From Oricola thermophila (lineage in GTDB: Bacteria; Pseudomonadota; Alphaproteobacteria; Rhizobiales; Rhizobiaceae), in assembly GCF_013358405.1 (NCBI RefSeq), contig NZ_CP054836.1:1054001-1118000 (forward strand): a DNA stretch of 64,000 nt, written 5' to 3'. Below are positions 46,715-55,933 of the stretch, in pieces. The position numbers and the translations under genes are program-made. Under the pieces are notes generated by a model. The model saw only the letters and a program-made list of their open reading frames with translations, ran no database searches and was not told the DNA's origin. Each line of letters begins with the position of its first letter. The first letter of the stretch is position 1.

Positions 46715-47674
46715 TCAGCTTAAGGCGTGGTGCTCGGCGCTAGCATAGCGGCCGGTGACGTTGTGTTCGAGCTGGCGCTCGATGTCGGCGAGCAGGGACG
46801 ATGCGCCGATGCGGAAAAGGTGCGGCTCCATCCACGGGCCACCCAGCTCCTCCTTCATGAGGGCCAGCCAGTTCATGGCATCCTTCGCGGTTCTCAGCCC
46901 GCCGGCGGGCTTGAAGCCGATATTGTGGCCGGTGAGGTCACGATAGTCGCGCAGTGCCCTTACCATGGTCAGCGAGACCGGCAGGGTCGCGTTCTCCGGC
47001 TCTTTGCCGGTGGAGGTCTTGATGAAATCGGCACCCGCCTGCATCGCCACCATGGAGGCGCGGTAGACATTGGTGAGGGTACCGAGTTCGCCGGTCGCGA
47101 GGATCGCCTTCATGTGTGCCTCGCCGCAGGTCTCGCGCATGGCGCGGATCTCGTCGTAGAGCGCCTGCCAGTTGCCGAGGAGAACATGCTCGCGGGTAAT
47201 CACGATGTCGATCTCGGCGGCGCCCTGTTCGACCGCGTAGCGAATCTCGGCAAGTCGCTGGGGAAGTGGCGTCAGGCCGGCTGGGAAACCGGTTGCGACG
47301 GAGGCAACGGGGATTCCGGACCCCTCCAGCGCCTTCACGGCATGGGGCACCATGGTGGGGTAGACGCAGACCGCGCCCGTCGTCAGGCCGATGTCGCCGA
47401 CGCCCAACGCATCAAGGATATCCTGGCGGACCGGCTGGCGCGCCTTGTTGCACAAACGCCGGACGCGACCGGGCGTGTCGTCGCCGGAAAGCGTGGTCAG
47501 GTCGATGCACTGTATGGCACGCAGCAGCCAGGCGGCCTGATGCTTCTTCTTTACCGTGCGCCCGCTGGCGATCAGCGCGGTCCGGCGTTCGGCCGCCGAG
47601 CGGTTGATCTGCACATCCTCGAACCAGCCGCGCTCGAGCGGCGTGCCGGGATTTCGTTCATGACTTTCAGACAT
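46715..47674 (-). CDS. deoC: Deoxyribose-phosphate aldolase
   Basis: A 319-residue class I aldolase. The Schiff-base lysine K219 sits in DFIKTSTGK, with the activating K255 in GFKPAGG and D156 in EIDIVI, matching K167, K201 and D102 of E. coli DeoC. It cleaves 2-deoxy-D-ribose 5-phosphate to glyceraldehyde-3-phosphate and acetaldehyde. The protein has an N-terminal extension of about 45 residues relative to E. coli, as in animal and many alphaproteobacterial DeoC. It overlaps the kinase gene by eight bases. Confidence 0.92.
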   Translation of the reverse strand: MSESHERNPGTPLERGWFEDVQINRSAAERRTALIASGRTVKKKHQAAWLLRAIQCIDLTTLSGDDTPGRVRRLCNKARQPVRQDILDALGVGDIGLTTGAVCVYPTMVPHAVKALEGSGIPVASVATGFPAGLTPLPQRLAEIRYAVEQGAAEIDIVITREHVLLGNWQALYDEIRAMRETCGEAHMKAILATGELGTLTNVYRASMVAMQAGADFIKTSTGKEPENATLPVSLTMVRALRDYRDLTGHNIGFKPAGGLRTAKDAMNWLALMKEELGGPWMEPHLFRIGASSLLADIERQLEHNVTGRYASAEHHALS

Positions 47675-48638
47675 TGGATGTCCCTTGTGATGCAGCGGGG
47701 TTCAAACCCTGGCAGAAAGACGCGAATTCCTCGGCGGAGGCGTAGGACTTCTGCGTTCCGCGCCGTCCGACCGAATGGGCCGCGTAGCGCGCCGCCTGCC
47801 TGAGCGCCTCTTCCGTGTCGCCGGTCGCGGCGAAGAAATGGGCGAAGGAGCCGATGAAGGCATCGCCCGCGCCGGTGGTGTCGACCGGAGTCACGCGCAC
47901 CGGGTCGATTGGCGTGACCGTATCGGCCGTCACGAGCCGTGCGCCGCGCCCGCCAAGCGTGACAATGATCGTGCCGATGCCCTGTTCGATCAGGCTGCGG
48001 GCGGCAGACGCGATTTCCTCCTCGCTACCGGTCGGCATACCGGAAAGTAGCGCAAGTTCGCTCTCGTTGGGAACCAGGAAGCTGAGACTGCGCAAGTCAC
48101 CGACATTGAGCTCCGGCGTGGCCGGTGCGGGGTTGAGTATGGTCGGCACGCCCCATTCGGCCGCACGCTTCACCGTGTGGCGCACTGTTTCTAGCGGCAC
48201 TTCGAGCTGCATGAGGATGAGATCGGCCTCACGCAGCGTTTCCTCTGCCGCGTCCACGTCGGCGGGAAGAAGGTCGGCATTGGCGCCCTTCACGATAAGG
48301 ATGGAGTTCTCGCCGGACTCCTCCACGAAAATGGGCGCGACGCCGGATGACTTTCCTGCCACCTTCGCAACATGGCGCGTGTCGATGCCGTGCTCTTCGA
48401 AATTGCGCAGCGTATTGTCACCGAACAGATCATCGCCGACCTTCGTGACTATGCTTACCTGCGAGCCGAGCTTGGCCGCGGCAACCGCCTGGTTGGCTCC
48501 CTTGCCGCCGCAGCCGATCTCGAAGCTCGGCGCTTCCAGCGTCTCGCCGGGGGCGGGCATCCGGGTGATGTAGGTGATCAGGTCGACCATGTTGGAGCCG
48601 ACGACGGCGATCCGGCCGGCACGTTCTTGAATGTCCAT
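47667..48638 (-). CDS. Ribokinase-family sugar kinase, probable deoxyribokinase
   Basis: A 323-residue PfkB-family kinase with GCGGKGANQAVAAAKLG near the N-terminus (residues 42-58) and the catalytic anion hole DTTGAGDAFIGSF, in which the Asp is the base. The length and motifs match ribokinase. Position before deoC makes 2-deoxyribose a likely substrate, giving deoxyribose-5-phosphate directly. Ribose is the alternative. ATG 48638 follows AGGAAGGA. Confidence 0.87.
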   Translation of the reverse strand: MDIQERAGRIAVVGSNMVDLITYITRMPAPGETLEAPSFEIGCGGKGANQAVAAAKLGSQVSIVTKVGDDLFGDNTLRNFEEHGIDTRHVAKVAGKSSGVAPIFVEESGENSILIVKGANADLLPADVDAAEETLREADLILMQLEVPLETVRHTVKRAAEWGVPTILNPAPATPELNVGDLRSLSFLVPNESELALLSGMPTGSEEEIASAARSLIEQGIGTIIVTLGGRGARLVTADTVTPIDPVRVTPVDTTGAGDAFIGSFAHFFAATGDTEEALRQAARYAAHSVGRRGTQKSYASAEEFASFCQGLNPAASQGTSNV

Positions 48639-48641
48639 GGC

Positions 48642-49748
48642 TCAGTCCTTCCTGAAGGTCTTGATATCGGCAATGGCGGCAGCGGCTTCCGAGCGGTCCA
48701 GATAGCCGAGATGCACGGGAAAGCGGACGGTCTCTCCCGAGGCCAGCATGCGCACGTGGCCCTTGGCCTTCTCCGCCGTGTATCCCTCCGGCTCGCAGGT
48801 CGAGGGCAGGGCAAAGGCCGCAACCTGCGCGTCGCCGTCATTGAGGATCCAGCGCACGCAGTGCGGGAAGTCATCCGGGTTGTAGGCCACGGAGAAGGCG
48901 TCGCCGTCCGGTAGTTCCATGGCAAGGCGCGTGCGGCCCGTATCGTCGCGTTTCAGCCCGCGGATGTAGAAGACCTGCTCGGGGCTGTAGAGTTCCGGCT
49001 CGTCAAGCGTCTGCATCCGCGCCGGGTTCGTCTTGAGGTCCTCGAGAAGTGCGAGGAATTCCTGAGACGGCGTGACGTGGCCCGGGATCGCCTGGCGCAC
49101 GACGGTCGCTTCCGGCGTGTAGCCTGCCGGCTGGTGGATCGTCGCTCCGGCCACGAAGTCGAAATTGGCGTGGAGCATGTACATCAGCTCCATCGGGTGG
49201 GCGGAAAGGTTCTCCACTTCCATCGCGACATCCAGCAGCCCGCTATTCGCGGCAAGCCGCACGGTAGGCCGCGCGACATAGTGCGGGCCGAAGCCCATCA
49301 CGTATTCCACGTGGCCGCCGACGGTCACATAGGCGTCGTCGCCCGAGCCGCCGAAGACGAGATGGGCGCTGTCCATGCGCTGGACGGGCATTTCACCATG
49401 CAGGGGGTGGGTGTCTTCCGGGCCGGGCGTACCGTTGCGCAGAACGCCGGCGTGATAGGCGAAGGCACCGTAGGTGGAGAGGATCGAATCCCCATGGCGC
49501 GGATAGGGGAACTCGTTGCCCATGCCGAGGTTGCGCCCGTCGAATACCGCCTCCCAGATCATTTGGCCGAGCCATGGCAGGATCGTCACGCGGCCGCGGG
49601 CATTCTCGATGCGCAGGCCCTCGACGGAAGAGGGATAGCGGAATGTCGTGATTCTGAAGGCGTGGTTCTCGACCAGAGTCCTTTCGCCGGTAGCCGGGAA
49701 GAAATCCGGAGAAAGGTGGAGCTTCGTTTCGCTGCCTGCAGTGCTCAT
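48642..49748 (-). CDS. DUF4432/aldose 1-epimerase-like protein
   Basis: A 368-residue beta-sandwich protein of the galactose-mutarotase superfamily. Visible segments are GQMIWEAVFDGRNLG, HPLHGEMP (likely active-site His), MYMLHANFDF and LPSTCEPEGY. Members interconvert sugar anomers. In deoxyribose operons such mutarotases prepare the anomer used by the kinase. The start at 49748 overlaps the stop of the upstream permease (ATGA). No signal peptide is seen, so it acts in the cytoplasm. Confidence 0.8.
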   Translation of the reverse strand: MSTAGSETKLHLSPDFFPATGERTLVENHAFRITTFRYPSSVEGLRIENARGRVTILPWLGQMIWEAVFDGRNLGMGNEFPYPRHGDSILSTYGAFAYHAGVLRNGTPGPEDTHPLHGEMPVQRMDSAHLVFGGSGDDAYVTVGGHVEYVMGFGPHYVARPTVRLAANSGLLDVAMEVENLSAHPMELMYMLHANFDFVAGATIHQPAGYTPEATVVRQAIPGHVTPSQEFLALLEDLKTNPARMQTLDEPELYSPEQVFYIRGLKRDDTGRTRLAMELPDGDAFSVAYNPDDFPHCVRWILNDGDAQVAAFALPSTCEPEGYTAEKAKGHVRMLASGETVRFPVHLGYLDRSEAAAAIADIKTFRKD

Positions 49749-50755
49749 TTCCGCGACCTCAGATAGTTGATTGCGATGACGAGCACGAGGAAGCCGCCCC
49801 AGACCGCATCGATCATGAAGTTGGAGGCGCGCATCATCTGCATGCCCGAGGAAAGGAACATGAGCGCGACGAGCGCCAGCAGCACGCCGAGCACCTTGCC
49901 CTTGCCGCCGGCGGGATTGGTGCCGCCGAGGACAGCGATCAGCACTGCCTGAAGCAGGTAGGATGCACCGAAATCCGCCTTGGCCGAGTTCGTGCGGCCG
50001 GAAAGCAGGATGCCCGCGATCGCCGCCATCACGCCCGTCAGCGCATAGCTGTAGAGTATCATCCGCGAGCTTCTGATGCCGGCGAAAACGGCCGCGCGGG
50101 CATTGGTACCGATCAGCATCAGGTTGACGCCGAGATGGGTGCGTCGCAGCAGCATCGCGACGATGCCGGCCACGAGAATCAGCACCCAGAAAGGCGTGGC
50201 GATTCCCAGCAACTTGCCGGTGCCGAGCCAGTTCCATGTCTGCGGGAAGCCGACGATCGCCGGGCCGCCGGTCAGAACCAACGCGAGGCCGGCGAAGACC
50301 TGGCCCGTGCCGAGCGTGGCAAGGATCGGAATGATGCGCAGGCGCGAGATCAGAACGCCGTTCATCAGACCGGCCGCCAATCCGACGGTCAGCGCGATCA
50401 GGACGCCCATGATCGTGTGCAGTATCACGCCCGATCCGCCGGCCGCGATGGCCTCGGCCACTGCCGGGTGGCGGAAATAGACGCCCGCGGTAATGGCGGC
50501 CAGGTTGGCGATGCCGACGATGGAGAGGTCGATGCCGCCCGTCAGCATGGCCACCATCATGGCGATGGAAAGGATGCCGAGCTCCGGCATCACGTAGGTG
50601 ATGGATTCGAAATTGTAGTAGCGCAGGAACTTGTCCGGATTCATCGCGGACATCAGCGCGAAGATGACCAGCGTAGTCACCGCGAGCTGGATGATCGAGG
50701 CGTCTTCGCCGAGCAGACGGCGATGGAGAGGCTTGTTTTCGGCCTTGGCGGTCAT
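49745..50755 (-). CDS. Sugar ABC transporter permease (RbsC family), second
   Basis: A 336-residue polytopic protein with eight to ten membrane helices and the family signature region near GTNARAAVFAGIRSSRM, the EAA-like loop that contacts the ATPase. It pairs with the adjacent permease as a heterodimer in a CUT2-type importer. ATG 50755 has a GGGGGAA site; an upstream in-frame start is weaker. Confidence 0.9.
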   Translation of the reverse strand: MTAKAENKPLHRRLLGEDASIIQLAVTTLVIFALMSAMNPDKFLRYYNFESITYVMPELGILSIAMMVAMLTGGIDLSIVGIANLAAITAGVYFRHPAVAEAIAAGGSGVILHTIMGVLIALTVGLAAGLMNGVLISRLRIIPILATLGTGQVFAGLALVLTGGPAIVGFPQTWNWLGTGKLLGIATPFWVLILVAGIVAMLLRRTHLGVNLMLIGTNARAAVFAGIRSSRMILYSYALTGVMAAIAGILLSGRTNSAKADFGASYLLQAVLIAVLGGTNPAGGKGKVLGVLLALVALMFLSSGMQMMRASNFMIDAVWGGFLVLVIAINYLRSRK

Positions 50756-50769
50756 TCTTGTTCCCCCAC

Positions 50770-51747
50770 TCAAGCCAGTTTCTTGCGGTCGCGCCAGGCC
50801 GTGATTGCCGTGGCGAGGATGATGATTGCGCCCACGACCACGCGCTGCCAGGTGGTGTCCACCTTCATCAGGATCAGCGAGTTCTTGACCATGACCAGCG
50901 TGAACACGCCGATCATGGTGCCCAGCACCGAACCGCGTCCGCCGAAGATCGACGCGCCGCCGAGCACAACGGCCGCGATCACGTCGAGCTCAAGGCCCAT
51001 GAAGTCGCGCGGATTGGCCTGCCAGATCATCGAGCTGTGCAGGAGGCCGGCGAAGCCGGCCAGTAGGCCCGCCGTGCAATAGACGAAGAAGATCGTCCGC
51101 CGCGTGTTAACGCCAGCTCGGCGTGCCGCTTCGGGATCACCGCCATAGGCATAGACGGAGCGCCCGGTCATGGTGTGCTTGAGCACGAAATGGATGACGA
51201 TGGCGATCGCCACATAGACCAGCAGCATAGCCGTCAGGCCAACATTCGCGCCGTTCGACGCCGTGGCGGTGACGAGCTCCTTGCTGCCAAACGCCATGAG
51301 TTCGTCGGGCATCTTGTTGATGTTGACGATGGAGGTGCCGAGAAGCCCCAGCAGCAGCCCGCGCACGATGGAAGCCGTGCCCAGTGTCACGATCAGCGGG
51401 ATCATCTTGAAGCGGTCGATGATGAAGGCGTTGAAGGCGCCGAGTGCTACGCCGATCACGCAGGCCGCGATGAAAGGCAGCAGAACGCCGTCATATTCGA
51501 GCGCGACCATCGTGCGCACGGTGATGTAGAGTGCTGCAGCCGCGATGGCCGGGAACGACACGTCAATCCCGCCTGAGATCATGATCAGCAGCACACCCAG
51601 AGCCATTATACCGATGACAACATTGGCCTTGGCGAGGCTGAACAGGTTGCCGACGCCCCAGAATGCGGGGTTGACCAGTCCGATCAGCACCATCACCAGG
51701 ACGAGGACGATGGCGATCACGGCTTCCGTGGATTGTAACCTTTTCAT
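50770..51747 (-). CDS. Sugar ABC transporter permease (RbsC family), first
   Basis: A 325-residue membrane protein with the RbsC-type pattern, including ISGGIDVSFPAIAAAALYI and GGDPEAARRAGVNTRR (cytoplasmic loop docking on the ATPase). It forms the channel with the following permease, 14 bases away. It starts nine bases after the ATPase gene. Confidence 0.9.
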   Translation of the reverse strand: MKRLQSTEAVIAIVLVLVMVLIGLVNPAFWGVGNLFSLAKANVVIGIMALGVLLIMISGGIDVSFPAIAAAALYITVRTMVALEYDGVLLPFIAACVIGVALGAFNAFIIDRFKMIPLIVTLGTASIVRGLLLGLLGTSIVNINKMPDELMAFGSKELVTATASNGANVGLTAMLLVYVAIAIVIHFVLKHTMTGRSVYAYGGDPEAARRAGVNTRRTIFFVYCTAGLLAGFAGLLHSSMIWQANPRDFMGLELDVIAAVVLGGASIFGGRGSVLGTMIGVFTLVMVKNSLILMKVDTTWQRVVVGAIIILATAITAWRDRKKLA

Positions 51748-51756
51748 CTGCCTGCC

Positions 51757-53253
51757 CTATTTCAGCGTTTTCAGGCTGTTGTTGATTTCTTCCTCGCTCA
51801 TGCCCGGGCTTTCGAAATGGGCGACGAAGCGGCCATCGTGCATGACGTGGATGCGGTTGCAGTTGCCCGTGAGCTCCGGCACGTCGTCGGAAATCATCAG
51901 GACGGCCAGGCCTTCTTTCCGGGCGAGATTGCGGATGATCTTGTGGATCTTGGCCTTGGAGCCGACATCCACGCCCACGGTCGGACCGTTAAGGATCAGG
52001 ATTTTCGCGCCGGTCAGGAGCCAGCGGCCAAGCATGACGCGCTGCGCGTTGCCGCCCGAGAGGTTGCCGACGGCGGTATCCGCCGACGGGGCGGCAATCT
52101 CCATGGAGGCGAACATCTCCTCCGTCTTCTCGCGCATGGCGCCACGGTCGAGGAAGAGGCCCTTTCTCAGCCGGTCCATGATGGAGACAACCATGTTGCG
52201 TTCGATTGACTGGGTTAGGAACAAGCCCTCGCTCAGTCGATCCTCGGGCACGTAGGCTATGCCGAGATCTATGGCGTCCTGCACCGAGCGCGGGAACACG
52301 TCGCGCCCATCGATCCTGAACAGGTCGGCGCTTGCGTTCTCCATGCCGAAGAGTGCTCGCGCCAGCTCCGTGCGGCCCGATCCGATCAGACCCGAAACGC
52401 CGACGATCTCGCCGGGACGCAAATCCAGGTCGATGCCCTCGATCATGCCAGGCACGCAGAGGTTCTTCACTTCGAGCGCGGGCGTTGCACCAGGGGAGAT
52501 GTTCGCGACGTAGGGTTCTTCCTCCAGTTCCAGACCCGTCATGGCGCGCGTGATAGCGGGTTCGTCGAAATCCGACATCGGGCCTTCGGCGACCTTCTTG
52601 CCGTTCCGGAACACGGTCAGCCGTTCGGATATCTCGAGCATCTCGCGCATCTTGTGGCTGACGAACAGGACCGCGATTCCCTGCGCCTGCAGGTCGCGAA
52701 CGATGGCAAAGAGCGAGTCCACCTCGTGTCGCGTGAGTGCGGTGGTGGGCTCGTCCATGATGATGAGGCGGGCCTTGGCGAGGATTGCGCGGGCAATGGC
52801 GACGATCTGCTTGCCGGAGGTCGGCAGCGTCTCGACATCGGCGTCGATATCAATATCTACATCGAGCTTCGTCAGGACCTCGCGCGCCATCCTGCGGGCG
52901 CGCGCCCAGTCCATGCGACTGCGGCCTTCGAGAATATAGGTGTTGAGGGCCAGGTTTTCGGCGACCGTCAGGTTTCCGAACAGCGAGAAATCCTGCCAGA
53001 TGACCTGGATTCCATTCTGCACGGCCTTGATCGGGTCGAGCCTCGACACCGGCCTGCCGTCAATGAAGATCTGGCCTTCTTCCGGCGTGTAGACGCCGGA
53101 CATGACCTTGATGATGGTGGATTTTCCGGATCCGTTCTCGCCCGCAAGGCAGTGGATCTCGCCGGGGCGGATGCTCATGGACACATCATCCAGGGCACGC
53201 ACGCCACCGAAACGTTTGCCGATGTTCTTCAGCTCGATCAGGTATTCGGACAT
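51757..53253 (-). CDS. Sugar ABC transporter ATP-binding protein (two NBDs)
   Basis: A 498-residue CUT2-type ATPase with two nucleotide-binding domains. NBD1 has Walker A GENGSGKST (38-46), Walker B LIIMDEPTTAL and a weak signature (LPTSGKQ). NBD2 has a reduced P-loop (GLIGSGRTE), a good signature NLSGGNAQR, and an altered Walker B (LNGPT in place of LDEPT), so the catalytic Glu is missing. One competent composite site is therefore likely. It powers uptake with the two permeases and the binding protein. Confidence 0.92.
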   Translation of the reverse strand: MSEYLIELKNIGKRFGGVRALDDVSMSIRPGEIHCLAGENGSGKSTIIKVMSGVYTPEEGQIFIDGRPVSRLDPIKAVQNGIQVIWQDFSLFGNLTVAENLALNTYILEGRSRMDWARARRMAREVLTKLDVDIDIDADVETLPTSGKQIVAIARAILAKARLIIMDEPTTALTRHEVDSLFAIVRDLQAQGIAVLFVSHKMREMLEISERLTVFRNGKKVAEGPMSDFDEPAITRAMTGLELEEEPYVANISPGATPALEVKNLCVPGMIEGIDLDLRPGEIVGVSGLIGSGRTELARALFGMENASADLFRIDGRDVFPRSVQDAIDLGIAYVPEDRLSEGLFLTQSIERNMVVSIMDRLRKGLFLDRGAMREKTEEMFASMEIAAPSADTAVGNLSGGNAQRVMLGRWLLTGAKILILNGPTVGVDVGSKAKIHKIIRNLARKEGLAVLMISDDVPELTGNCNRIHVMHDGRFVAHFESPGMSEEEINNSLKTLK

Positions 53254-53308
53254 TGTCTTCCCGGCAGGCTCGGACTGGACGCTGCGCGGTTGTCGCGCAG
53301 GCAGGGCA

Positions 53309-53334
53309 GGCGCCCGCCGGAGAAGGCGGACGCC
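53309..53334 (-). terminator. Hairpin between binding-protein and ATPase genes (attenuation or 3'-end stabiliser)
   Basis: A ten-pair GC-rich stem with one mismatch and a 6-nt loop lies in the 96-base gap after the binding-protein gene. Without a T-run it is more likely a message stabiliser or partial terminator, which would favour high expression of the binding protein. Confidence 0.42.
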
Positions 53335-53349
53335 GGCTTCTTGGGACGA

Positions 53350-54396
53350 TCAGAAGTCGTACTTGTCCATGTTTTCGGCGGTCACGCCGACCCAGCCTGC
53401 GCCGTAGAGCAGGTTCGGACGGCTTTCGTCCGGCGTGATGAGGGAGGTGTAGCCCTCAAGGCCGAGATCGAGACCAGCCTTGATCTGGTCGGTCTTGCCC
53501 TCGAGCACGGCAACGGCCAGCATGTTCATGGCGTAGCCGGCAACGGCCGGATCCCAGAACTGGATGTACTGGATGTCGCCGTTGGCGAGGTATTCGCCCG
53601 CCACGGACGGCAGACCGGTGCCCGCGAAGAAGACCTTGTCCTTCAGGCCGCTCTCGGCTATCAGGCGGCCTGCGCCAGCCGATGTCGGCATGGGGGCGCC
53701 AACGATACCCTTGATATCCGGGTAGGTGGTCATCGCCTCCTTCAGCTTGGTGTAGTCGGTCGCCGCATCGTCATAGGTTTCCAGACGGTCGCCGACCATT
53801 TCCATGTTCGGGAAGTGCTCCTTCTGGTAGGCGACGGCACCGTCGATCCACTCCATCTGGCTCTTGGACGTGAGGGAACCGACAGTCGCGACATATTTGC
53901 CTTCGCCGCCCATGAACTTGCCAAGCTCCTTCATGAGATTGGCGCCGTAGGCGAGATTGTCGAAGGCTTCCAGGTCGAAGTCGGTGTTCTGGAGGTTGGA
54001 CGCCTCGTGCGAGATCACGACGATGCCGCGGTCGCGGGCCTTCTTCAGGACCGGCTCGACGGCTTCCACCGAGAAGGGAACGACCGTAATTGCGTCGACG
54101 CCCTGCGCGATGAGGTTCTCGATGATCTGCACTTGGGCAGCGGCATCGGCCTGGCTCGGACCGACCATCCACACGTCGTGGCCGGTGTCGCCCTTGAACT
54201 GCTTCACGCCGTCGCGCATGCGGTCGAACCAGGCAATGCCGTCTACCTTGACCACTGTGGCGATGGTGTACTTCTTGTCGCCCTTGGTGGCGATCAGGTC
54301 CTTGTTGACGTCGGTGGTGTCAACAATGGGCTCCGCCATGGCGGACGAAGCCATGAGCGACAGGGCAACCGAAGCTGCCGCCAGCAAAGTTTTCAT
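53350..54396 (-). CDS. Sugar ABC transporter substrate-binding protein
   Basis: A 348-residue secreted protein with the signal peptide MKTLLAAASVALSLMASSAMA. The mature part is an RbsB/LuxP-like periplasmic binding fold: YTIATVVKVDGIAWFDRMRDGV, QADAAAQVQIIENLIAQGVDAI, VISHEAS and WDPAVAGYAMNMLAVAVLEGK. It is the first gene of the leftward operon; ATG 54396 follows AAGGAGGAG. The ligand is not readable from sequence; deoxyribose or a related free sugar is inferred from deoC and the kinases. Confidence 0.9.
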   Translation of the reverse strand: MKTLLAAASVALSLMASSAMAEPIVDTTDVNKDLIATKGDKKYTIATVVKVDGIAWFDRMRDGVKQFKGDTGHDVWMVGPSQADAAAQVQIIENLIAQGVDAITVVPFSVEAVEPVLKKARDRGIVVISHEASNLQNTDFDLEAFDNLAYGANLMKELGKFMGGEGKYVATVGSLTSKSQMEWIDGAVAYQKEHFPNMEMVGDRLETYDDAATDYTKLKEAMTTYPDIKGIVGAPMPTSAGAGRLIAESGLKDKVFFAGTGLPSVAGEYLANGDIQYIQFWDPAVAGYAMNMLAVAVLEGKTDQIKAGLDLGLEGYTSLITPDESRPNLLYGAGWVGVTAENMDKYDF

Positions 54397-54501
54397 AGTA
54401 GCTCCTCCTTGGCCCGGAACACCTGCGGACATGCGATGCAGGCAGGGCATTTGGTGATATTATCGCTTCAATATCCGGTGGGAATATTGATCGATATGGC
54501 G

Positions 54502-54527
54502 AGTTATGATCATTTCCTATCATAACT
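54502..54527. promoter_or_regulatory. Candidate DeoR operator in the divergent deoR/ABC region
   Basis: A perfect 9-bp inverted repeat, AGTTATGAT (54502-54510) and ATCATAACT (54519-54527), with an 8-base spacer lies between the importer operon and the DeoR gene. The surrounding AATATC/GATATT repeats suggest further sites. Confidence 0.6.
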
Positions 54528-54617
54528 GCAACCCCCGGGATCGTGTTTGCACTTGAAAAAAGTGGCCCCGGATGTGCATCTGCGACATACAGTTGCATGG
54601 TTGGAGAGAGGGGACAG

Positions 54618-55355
54618 GTGGCCAGACCATCCGGACGGGCGTCGCGTATCGACGCACTGAAAAGGTTGTGCGAGGGCGGCGCGATCGTGCACATCGCCGA
54701 TGCCGCCAAGCAGCTTGACACTTCGGAGATCACCATCCGGCGCGACCTCTGCGACGGGGAGAACGGCATTGTTTGTCTCGGCGGTTACATCATGTTCGCC
54801 GAGGAGAAGGGCGAACGCTATTCGCTGACCCATGCCCAGGGTACCAATACCATCGCCAAGCGCCGTGTCGCGCAGGAAGCCGCGAAGCTGATCGAGCCCG
54901 AGGACACGGTTTTCATCGACGCCGGTTCCACGCTGGAGCATCTCGCGCCCCACGTGCCGCAGAACGCGAATGTCACCGTCGTAACCCAGGCGATGAACAT
55001 CGCGGAATCCGTGGTCCGGCTCGAGGGGGTGACGCTGCTCATGGTCGCCGGCGTCTACCATGCGGAAAGCGGAACCTTCTCTTCGGAAACCGCGCTGCAG
55101 ATGCTTCGGGAGATCAACATCACCAAGGGCTTCTTCTCCGCCGCCGGCATTCACGAGACCGAGGGCGTGACCTGTTTCCATTTTCACGAGGTGGCGGTGA
55201 AGAAAGCGGCAATCGCGCGATCGCAGCGCCGGTTCCTCGTTGCCGATGCCACCAAGTGGGGCAAGCTTCGTCCGGCGACTTTCGCCCACCTGTCGGATTT
55301 CGAGGCCTGGATCGGGCAGGATGAATCGGTCGCCGGGTCGTCGGATCCGGCTTAG
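54618..55355 (+). CDS. DeoR-family transcriptional regulator
   Basis: A protein of about 245 residues. The N-terminal HTH is RIDALKRLCEGGAIVHIADAAKQLDTSEITIRRDL. The C-terminal DeoR sensor domain is of the phosphosugar-isomerase type (VFIDAGSTLEHLAPHVP, TVVTQAMNIA, GIHETEGVTCFHF). GTG 54618 is preferred because GAGAGAGGGGACAG precedes it; ATG at 54597 or 54543 would give longer forms with no better site. It is divergent from the nine-gene sugar operon and probably represses it until a phosphorylated sugar binds. Confidence 0.88.
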   Translation: MARPSGRASRIDALKRLCEGGAIVHIADAAKQLDTSEITIRRDLCDGENGIVCLGGYIMFAEEKGERYSLTHAQGTNTIAKRRVAQEAAKLIEPEDTVFIDAGSTLEHLAPHVPQNANVTVVTQAMNIAESVVRLEGVTLLMVAGVYHAESGTFSSETALQMLREINITKGFFSAAGIHETEGVTCFHFHEVAVKKAAIARSQRRFLVADATKWGKLRPATFAHLSDFEAWIGQDESVAGSSDPA

Positions 55356-55541
55356 GCGAGCGCTCACGGGCCCGTGACTTGGAACCAGTTCGTCTCAGCC
55401 ATGGCGGGCGCAGGCACTCGCGAGGCGGAGTGCCCATGTCACCGACGCCGATACCGGAATCGCGATACAGCGGCACTTACGGCCTTAGTCCGATGATGCG
55501 GGGTGGCCAGCATCTCGAGATCGGGAAGTCGATGAGGGGGA

Positions 55542-55617
<76 letters not shown>

Positions 55618-55741
55618 GGACCGTCGCGCGTATCTAAGCGGGATCTCTTCCCGAAGCAAGCTTTTGTCTTTCTCCGGGCCCCTTGTTTTTTCCCTGTGAA
55701 AAACTTTGTCAGAAAATCGTACCGCGAGGCGTTCCGCGCGC

Positions 55742-55769
55742 TTGACAGGGTAAGGGCAACCGCTTAATT
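55742..55769 (+). promoter_or_regulatory. Promoter of tRNA-Asp
   Basis: TTGACA (55742-55747) and TTAATT (55764-55769) with a 16-base spacer lie about 37 bases upstream of tRNA-Asp. Confidence 0.6.
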
Positions 55770-55805
55770 GACCGCTCACACTTCGGCGGTCGAGCCGAAG
55801 GAAGC

Positions 55806-55882
55806 GCGGGTGTAGCTCAGCTGGTTAGAGTGCCGGCCTGTCACGCCGGAGGTCGCGGGTTCGAGCCCCGTCACTCGCGCCA
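55806..55882 (+). tRNA. tRNA-Asp (anticodon GTC)
   Basis: A 77-nt tRNA. Acceptor GCGGGTG (55806-55812) pairs with CACTCGC (55872-55878, one G-T pair). The anticodon GTC is at 55840-55842, the T-loop is GGTTCGAGCC and CCA is encoded. Confidence 0.96.
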
Positions 55883-55933
55883 TTTCTTTCATGACATCGT
55901 TGAAACTGGCCTCTCCCTGCGGGGAGCTGCGCG

